From: Ophiobolus disseminans
Lineage: Eukaryota; Ascomycota; Dothideomycetes; Pleosporales; Phaeosphaeriaceae
Assembly (NCBI GenBank): GCA_010093685.1
Contig: MU006228.1
Span: 1,058,567 to 1,122,566 of the forward strand
DNA: 64,000 nucleotides
Direction of reading: 5' to 3'
The notes under the pieces are model-generated. The model worked only from the letters and a program-made list of their open reading frames with translations, was not told the DNA's origin and ran no database searches. Position 1 is the stretch's first letter, and the number at the start of each line of letters is the position of its first letter. Shown here one piece after another: positions 58,143-64,000 of the stretch. The position numbers and the translations under genes were made by a program.

Positions 58143-59895
58143 TCAACTCTGTGGAATCACAACCTGTCCAGTCCACATCACCGCCGTTACCGGTATTTGG
58201 GCGGCTGCGAGTCCTACCACAAGCTTGATTTGCAAATTGAAGCTTTCTCCAAATATCATCCTCACTAACTCTTGCTCGGTGGATGATTATAGAAGCGAGT
58301 TCGAGCGGCAGAGTATGATCGAGATGGTTGCGTATGTACGGCGCCGAGACCGAGGTGGCGATAGCGAGGGCAACAAGACAGCCGAGCACCCTGAATTGAG
58401 AAATTGATGCTGTACCCACGGCTGCGTTACGTGAGCAAAAGCCGTAACAAAGCGGTCAAGCTTACCTAAATCTCGTTTCTGCACGATATACGGGACCAGA
58501 AGGATCAAGCCAGCCGCAGAAAATCCCACGCCTGCACCTATGAGAACTTGGAAGCCATACTGGGGTCTGTACAGTTGTGTATGCGTGGGTATTCGAGCGA
58601 GACAGATGGCGCCGATGAGTTGCAAACATGCGCCGGTAAGGACTATGACAGCGGCCGGTAACTTCGGTTTGTTCATCATTGCTGCAGCCAGCGCAGAGCC
58701 AGTCGAAATAAGACTCCAAATGCAAGAACTCAAAGTGCAACTTATGAAGCGGACAAGCCGTTAACAGCCATGAAACGCTGGGGTATCTGCACAAGGCAGA
58801 TCATAAGTACCCCTCCAGAGAGGAAATTGTTCAACACCATTCCCATGTAGATTCGCGACTGGCAGAATATCAAAGGGAACACAGGTTCTGGTGTTTCTCA
58901 CTTCGTCACATACCACTCCCAAACGAGGAAAGCAGCAATGGAGACGGGTGTAACAAGCAACAACGGAAGAACGGATGCTGAATTCCAAGGATACCCGAGT
59001 CCAGCTTGTTGTAGACCTGTGGACAAGAATACGAGAAGGAGTGTAGATCCGACTATGTCGATTCTTCGCAGAGACACTCTCAACAGGCTCGCGCCGCTAG
59101 CCTCGGCGGGTTCGCTAGGTTGTCTGGAAGGAAACATGAGGAAAATGCCAACGAGAGCCGAGCAGCATACCGGAAAACTGCAGGTAAGTATATGTTAGGT
59201 CTTCAAGTGGTGATTTGGGATTTCTAAAAAATTCACTTCAGCCAGAAGATCCACCGCCACTGACCTTGTTCAGTAATGACTCCCCCGATCAAAGGGCCGA
59301 TCGCCAGCGATAAAGCAACGATACCGCTGAATAGAGCCACATATAGTGGCCATTTTGACGGAGATACAAGCTCAAAGAAGACGAGCTGCGTGAGGGCAAG
59401 GATGCCACATCCTCGAATCCCCTGCGCCCATCTAAACATTATCAGCTGCGTCAGCGTTTGACTCGCGCCACAGGCCCCTGAAAAGACGGTGAATATGAGG
59501 AGAGCTGCTATGATCGCAAGTTTCCGGGTGAGAATATCGGACAGTTTTGCCCATATCGGCTGGAAGCCTAGCCTTCCTGTGAGCTGAATTCAGGTAGTAA
59601 GCAGGCACGACTCACCACAGATAGTGAGTAGATAGGCAGTGAAGACCCAAGAGCTCTTTTCGTAGTCTCCAAGGCGGTCGGTTATCTCCAAGATGGCATT
59701 GCTTGTAATGGATGTGTCCATCTGCACAACAAAAAGTGAAATGAACAACCAGAAACTGATACCGTGGAGCTTCCATCCAGAAAGGTACCGCAATGAGGCA
59801 TCAGAACTGTTCGTGATATTCTCTTCGGTGTCAACTGGGACATCGGGCCGATGCTGTTCCTCCTTCTGAAGAGGGATTTGTTGCTCGGACGCCAT
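58143..59895 (-). pseudogene. Dead MFS drug transporter (DHA2-like)
   Basis: Exon 1 (59895-59616) starts MASEQQIPLQKEE and contains the motif DTSITSNAILEITDRLGDYE. Exon 2 (59576-59237) has WAKLSDILTRK, FRWAQGIRGCGI and IGPLIGGVITEQGQWRWIFW. Exon 3 opens with FPVCCSALVGIFLMFPSRQP. All are typical of 14-helix MFS exporters. In exon 3 the frame hits TGA at 58900-58898 and TAA at 58744-58742. It then shifts frame near 58700 into MMNKPKLPAAVIVLTGACLQ, and shifts again before the C-terminus (LQIKLVVGLAAAQIPVTAVM, stop at 58143). A solo LTR sits 6 bp upstream of the ATG. Confidence 0.8.
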
Positions 59896-59901
59896 AGTTA
59901 G

Positions 59902-60063
59902 TGTCAGCCTGGCACCTCAGTTCACATGGTACACTGTGGACTGCATCTCCACGTGACTCTTAGTCACTGGCTTACTCATCATGTTGTGTATATAATCGCT
60001 CTATGTAGCTCTCTCAATACAACAACCTTCTTCTCACTTTTGCCCTGTCTCCTACATCCGACA
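59902..60063 (+). repeat. Solo LTR, family 1 (copy 2), abutting the MFS start codon
   Basis: 162 bp, TGTCAG..CCGACA, with TGTATATAATCGCTCTATG inside and a perfect 5-bp duplication GTTAG (59897-59901 and 60064-60068). Its promoter-like block points away from the MFS relic. Confidence 0.92.
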
Positions 60064-60577
60064 GTTAGCATAGGTGAAGATGTAAGTATGAGAACAGCGT
60101 GGGGTGTATCCAATGGGCAGTAATGGTCTTGCTGTGCCCCAATACGGGCTGACACCAAGTCACCGTTGCCGACTGTACTGTGCCGCAAGCAAACTTGACT
60201 ATAAGTTGCTAGATGTTGCGACAAAGGCAAAGCCTCCAATTGCTGTTCTTGAGGATGTCAAACAATTAGTCTACTGCATCGGGAGCGCATACCAGGACGC
60301 TATACCTCGCCATGATGCTTGGATTGGAAGAAACATCGCCCAGTTATCCCCAAGCCAGGGTATAAGTGGTGTTGAAGTCCTTGCCAATATGCGTTCGGCG
60401 GCAGCGGCGGCGGCTGCAAGGGCGCTTATCGTACCTGGTAGACCTAAAGCTGATACTCGTTTATGACGTCGCAGATGAAATAAATTTGCTAGAACATGGC
60501 TAGAGATTACGCTGGAAAGATCGTGTAGGCCACCGGAGGGTGGGGGATCATTAGTGACGAGGCTTGGTCTAGAAATG
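60064..60577. other. Spacer between two solo LTRs
   Basis: One 120-codon plus-strand frame (60104-60466) with an Ala run has no recognised domain. Each neighbouring LTR has its own target duplication, so this is host sequence, not the inside of one retroelement. Confidence 0.45.
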
Positions 60578-60740
60578 TGTCAGCACGGCACCTTAGTTCA
60601 CACAGTACATGTGAACTGCATCCTCATGTGACCTTTAGTCACCTGCTTACTCATCCTGGTTGTGTATATAATCGCTGTATGTAGCTCTCTCAATACAACA
60701 ACCTTCTCCCTCTTTTCTGCCCTGTCTCTCACATCCGACA
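60578..60740 (+). repeat. Solo LTR, family 1 (copy 3)
   Basis: 163 bp, TGTCAG..CCGACA, nearly the same as copy 2, with a perfect 5-bp duplication AAATG (60573-60577 and 60741-60745). Confidence 0.92.
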
Positions 60741-60957
60741 AAATGTGTTGCGGTGTGAGAATGCAATATATTGAAGTGTATTGTTCTGTTGTTCTGTTCT
60801 GCTCGTGTCCATCCCAGAAGGGACCAGAGCACGGTCTGTTTACATGACGTATCTACAATACTGTTGGGGTAAGAGGTGCCTGCTAAGGTGAGGAAGCAGC
60901 ACTAGACCACCGCCTCGTGGCACATGCGATCCGCTCCTTCTCATAACCGTGACAAAA

Positions 60958-61291
60958 TGTAACGGTTTGGGCTCTGTGTAACGGGCTGAGCCCCGAGTCA
61001 CATGACTAGGCAGCTAGCCTAGTCGCTTCCCCGCCGCCAAGAGCACACGGGCCGCGCACCAACCCTCAACAAGCAGGATAGCCGCACACTCTTACTTTTC
61101 TCTTCATCTCGACTGTAAATAGCATCTGGGTTAGGTTGCTGGAATACAGTGCCTACAGACCGTTCACACTCTGCCCAGACACACTCTAGTACGAGTTGGG
61201 ATAGCTCATGTACGGCTATCTATATATGTAGGTCTGCCCACCTCAGATAGTCAATTCAGCGCAGTACTCCCCCTCTCCACGCACCGTCACA
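60958..61291 (+). repeat. Solo LTR, family 2 (copy D), split by a nested insertion
   Basis: Outer ends TGTAACGG and CCGTCACA, with the middle and right parts matching the other family 2 copies (GAGTTGGGATAGCTCATG, TATATATG). It is split after CTCTG by the element at 60977-61168. No clear outer duplication remains (CAAAA against AGAAA). Confidence 0.85.
60977..61168 (+). repeat. LTR-like element nested in family 2 copy D
   Basis: 192 bp, starting TGTAACGGGCTGAGCC and ending CCGTTCACA, flanked by the 5-bp duplication CTCTG (60972-60976 and 61169-61173) made from the outer LTR. Ends are like family 2 but the body differs, so it is a separate, younger family. Confidence 0.85.
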
Positions 61292-61537
61292 AGAAATCGC
61301 GACCTCGGGATGGAATTGTGTCGGTAGAGCCCGAGAACGCACAGACGCTAAGCCCAACCAGTCCTCACGCGCATCAGCTTCGTCTTCTAACGTTCAGAGC
61401 TCTTCAGTTCACTATTAAGTTCAATCTCGCATATCGATGACTCTACCTGCAATCGCTACAATTAATCATACTGGGTTTTGGACGATGGGCTATAATATGA
61501 TGGTAACTTACTGTTCATATCAGCAAATGTTGGTATC

Positions 61538-62056
61538 TGTTGAGAATAGCTGGGTTCAGTCCAGGGTAGAAGGTGCTTGGGAACCACATGATGTGCTAGT
61601 GTGGCAGGCACTGCCCGGTAGGCGATGGCACCCACCACAACAATGTGAGTCCGCAACAACACAACACGATAGTCAATACAATACGCTGCAGCCACCCCGC
61701 CTTGTCCCTCCCCCCACTCGGTTATCTATGGTAGTCATACTACTAGAGGGACCTTGTTCCAATAATATCGCACACTTTAATAATTTCACTGCGAAGTTAC
61801 ATCGTACATATTTCTGCAAACCGACATCATTTTGGAACAAGGTCCCTCCGGTAGTGTGACTACCTTGAATAACCGAGTGGGAGGAGGGACAAGGTGGGGT
61901 GGCTACAACGTATTGTATTGACTATCGTGTTGTTCCGTGTTATTGCGTTCCTGTAGACAGGAACGAGGACGCTACAGTCAGCCGTGCCTCCCTCACACAG
62001 TAGGCACTACGGCCCTTCCTTCTACCAACCTGGACTGAACCCACATAATCTCAACA
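61538..62056. repeat. Foldback: two inverted LTR-like arms of 224 bp
   Basis: Arm 61538-61761 (TGTTGAGA..TTGTTCCA) is repeated in reverse complement at 61833-62056, with scattered differences and small indels; the spacer is 71 bp. Each arm has TG..CA ends like an LTR. The 5-mers outside do not match. A plus-strand frame across it (61437-61859) is a by-product of the repeat. Confidence 0.85.
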
Positions 62057-62068
62057 GATCAGATTATT

Positions 62069-63202
62069 TCACACCCATTTCGTGTTTACTACACTTTCAC
62101 TACCCCCAGCTTTAAACTTGCAATCCTCCTCCAGATGACCATAAGCATGATCTAGATTATAGCGCTGCGGGTCCGTCGATACGATACACATCGAACACGG
62201 AACTGGAAATCGCGCCGGAGCACTCCACTGATCGAACTTCTTACTAGCTGGCTCCGGTGACTTTATAGTCGCGATGAGACACTTCTCTGTCTTATGATGC
62301 GGCGCCATGTTGATCGTCTCTTTACTACCAGCGCAGTGCATGCAATAAACATAGAGTTGGCAGTCCGCTGTAAGGTGCTTGTCGAAGTCGCATTTGATGC
62401 AGTAGGTCTCGGAGCCGTGCATGACCTTCCCGGTAGTGTGGAGATGTTGCTTGAGACGATCGTAGTATGCTTGCACGTTGTTGTTTGGCGCGAAAGGCGA
62501 ACACATAAATACCGCTGCAATTATGGTGCATGCGATGTCGTTGCCGCCGTTGTGAAGATATGGCTCGCTGATCTTGTATTTGGCCAGCAAGTCAGACAGT
62601 TTCGGCGTTCGAGTGCCCTGCACGAGGCCGATTTCGGCGGCGAGGACTTGTGTATCGATGGTAGCGACAAGGATGTCGAGAGCCTCGAGATTCAAGCCGA
62701 ACTCCTTCTTGATAATACTTGCATCGTTGTCCACCGCATGACCGACGAAGATGACTGGTCGTGGGCAGCCGTGAGTGTCGAAACGCAGAAATGAACACCG
62801 CAACATTTCCTTGGCTTGCTCCACGTTTACGAACGATGTCTTACCAAACTCGAACTTGTCTGGATGGCCTTTGCAGAGATCTCGGTTCACCATATGCGCG
62901 TTGGACTTGATGCGCACATGCTGGGTGACCATGGTTTCCAGTACCTTCCATGGTGATGTCCAATCGGTAACGAATCGAGGATCTATGATGGATACTCCTA
63001 GCTCGGTAATAAAGCCTTTGTCATATTCCCACCATTCTACATCTAGCCCAACGATTATGGCATCTCGAAGTGAGTCTTTGGCCAAGCTGGGGCAGAATGG
63101 GATGGTGCTTCGGCGAAGCCAGTGTTGTAGAAGTGCGGGTTGTGAAAGGCCCTGGCTAAAAGGCCCACCTTCGATTACAAAGCGAAGGTCCTTTGGTAAC
63201 AT
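62069..63202 (-). CDS. Gfd2/YDR514C-like DEDDh nuclease-fold protein with CCHC knuckles
   Basis: Single exon, 377 residues. The N-terminal two-thirds show an RNase H-like DEDDh fold: VGLDVEWWEYDKGFITELGV (first acidic pair), VIFVGHAVDNDASIIK, IDTQVLA, KLSDLLAKYKI and LHNGGNDIA, which gives the His-x4-Asp of DEDDh exonucleases. This matches the fungal Gfd2/YDR514C C-terminal domain family, whose role is poorly known; yeast Gfd2 is linked to mRNA export. The C-terminal 110 residues carry three cysteine/histidine clusters, the first a regular zinc knuckle (C-x2-C-x4-H-x4-C in YCIKCDFDKHLTADC) and two variants (CMHC..H..C; CSMC..HLEEDC). All nuclease ligands appear kept. The stop codon lies 13 bp from the foldback. 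Confidence 0.8.
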   Translation of the reverse strand: MLPKDLRFVIEGGPFSQGLSQPALLQHWLRRSTIPFCPSLAKDSLRDAIIVGLDVEWWEYDKGFITELGVSIIDPRFVTDWTSPWKVLETMVTQHVRIKSNAHMVNRDLCKGHPDKFEFGKTSFVNVEQAKEMLRCSFLRFDTHGCPRPVIFVGHAVDNDASIIKKEFGLNLEALDILVATIDTQVLAAEIGLVQGTRTPKLSDLLAKYKISEPYLHNGGNDIACTIIAAVFMCSPFAPNNNVQAYYDRLKQHLHTTGKVMHGSETYCIKCDFDKHLTADCQLYVYCMHCAGSKETINMAPHHKTEKCLIATIKSPEPASKKFDQWSAPARFPVPCSMCIVSTDPQRYNLDHAYGHLEEDCKFKAGGSESVVNTKWV

Positions 63203-63912
63203 TGTATTGATGGAATGGAAATTAGTGGTAGCGGCCGGTTGAGGGTTTGACAGGGGTGTGGAGGCGGTGACAGGGTGGATGAAAGTCTGTGTGAGAAGTA
63301 GAGAGAAGAAGCGCGCGCAGTCAGGTAACAGGTTTTATTGGACGCGATTATGAATACACACAAAACTTTGAACATTCACAGTGAATGAGGTATTTGCGTG
63401 GGTGAAACTAGTTTTGTCTAGGTATGAAAGACATTGCTAACAATGTGTGCTATATCTTTGAGCAAGGGCCCTCCTCCTGAGAGCCTGGGAGAAGCTGTTG
63501 ATGGGGAAGGTCGAGATGGAGAATAGACATCGCAAGTGGGTTTTGTTTATCTCATTTTGAGCTTGACGCATCGACTGGTACATGTCCCACAGGCCGACAG
63601 CGTTACGTAGGCTGCGGCCTACCGGAGCGACGGCGAGCGTGCTTGTGATGGGCCTAAGCGCTGGATTGAGTTGTGGATAAAGATTAAAAGGCGATTTGTA
63701 GGCACCAGCGTGTTCGTGGCCTGGTGGTGGAGAGTGGTTGAAACGACCTCCAGACGAAGAGTACACGTACGGTAACGCGAGCGCGTTGCTTTCGCGAGGC
63801 GGCTGCAAGCACCCGCTGTCTTTACCGAGGTTCACCCCGTGACGATCCGCCCCGCGTGGCGACCACCCCCTCATCACAACACTCAACTTTCAACACGCGA
63901 TAACTCTATCAA
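63203..63912. other. Upstream flank of the Gfd2-like gene and leader of a transposon
   Basis: The part from about 63830 (GACGATCCGCCCCGCGTGGC) resembles the leader of the transposase relic at 35230-35290. A minus-strand 149-codon frame (63886-63437) has no features. Confidence 0.4.
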
Positions 63913-64000
63913 TATGAGCCCAATCGAGGCTGCGCTTGCAGCTATAGCATCGCTAGAACCTGGAGAATCTTTTAGCTACAAGCAGGTTGCTCAACAATAT
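63913..64000 (+). CDS. Start of a pogo-type transposase, cut by window edge
   Basis: The ATG at 63913 gives 29 residues including IASLEPGESFSYKQVAQQY, the psq-type DNA-binding start of fungal pogo/DDE_1 transposases. It parallels the relic at 35180 (LHELGEHFLYWAIARKFG). The rest lies outside the window, so whether it is active cannot be told. Confidence 0.65.

Noticed and set aside
60064..60577. Two family 1 LTRs 0.5 kb apart as ends of one short retroelement
   Set aside because: Each LTR has its own perfect but different 5-bp duplication, so they are two independent solo LTRs.
61437..61859. 140-codon frame over the foldback
   Set aside because: Most of it lies in the inverted LTR-like arm and spacer; no domain and no promoter.
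63437..63886. 149-codon minus-strand frame
   Set aside because: No motif, and it overlaps the probable leader of a transposon at its 5' end.

Overview
The window looks like a piece of a filamentous ascomycete chromosome, most likely a dothideomycete such as one of the Pleosporales. That placement is inferred from gene content, not measured. Coding genes carry short introns (about 42-110 bp) with GT..AG ends and CTAAC-like branch points. The gene set is typical of Pezizomycotina: a P450, a HET-NACHT-WD40 NLR, a DUG2-type peptidase, a PHO89-type phosphate carrier, a Zn2Cys6 regulator and a fungal rhodopsin-like (PTH11/SAT4-type) membrane protein. There are many solo LTRs, pogo-type transposase scraps and decayed genes whose stop codons fit C-to-T change. 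I found no tRNA, rRNA or CRISPR array.

Layout. 0-4 kb: a P450 cut by the left edge, then an N2227-family methyltransferase with a signal-peptide-like start. 4.3-10.7 kb: four small RRM-like genes in tandem on the plus strand. Two of them share intron positions and a C-terminal motif, and one of those two is broken. 10.7-15.6 kb is gene-poor. 16-17.8 kb: a PHO89-like phosphate permease with a CACGTGGG box upstream. 18.8-23.3 kb: two convergent relics, one a repeat-rich gene interrupted by a solo LTR. 23.8-27.2 kb: a seven-exon DUG2 gene (WD40 plus M20 peptidase). 29.1-30.5 kb: a fungal protein of unknown function. 33.2 kb: a small secreted four-cysteine protein. 34.4-36.5 kb: transposon debris.

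37.4-41.5 kb: a HET-NACHT-WD40 NLR gene with near-identical 126-bp WD40 units and an assembly gap inside the array. 42.4-49 kb: an unknown coiled-coil protein, a candidate multi-exon gene and a CCCH/RGG RNA-binding protein. 50-53.8 kb: a Zn2Cys6 regulator and a membrane-anchored flavin-reductase-like protein. 54.7-59.9 kb: a transposase scrap fused in frame to a beta-lactamase-family relic, an intact rhodopsin-like gene and a dead MFS transporter. 59.9-62.1 kb: solo LTRs, a nested LTR pair and a 519-bp foldback. 62.1-63.2 kb: a Gfd2-like DEDDh protein with zinc knuckles. The right edge enters a pogo-type transposase.

The clearest themes are (i) a tandem family of RRM-like proteins under birth-and-death evolution, (ii) an NLR of the allorecognition/cell-death type flanked by inverted transposon ends, and (iii) heavy LTR insertion and gene decay. 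Exon joins were worked out by eye from frame and splice signals. No homology search was run.
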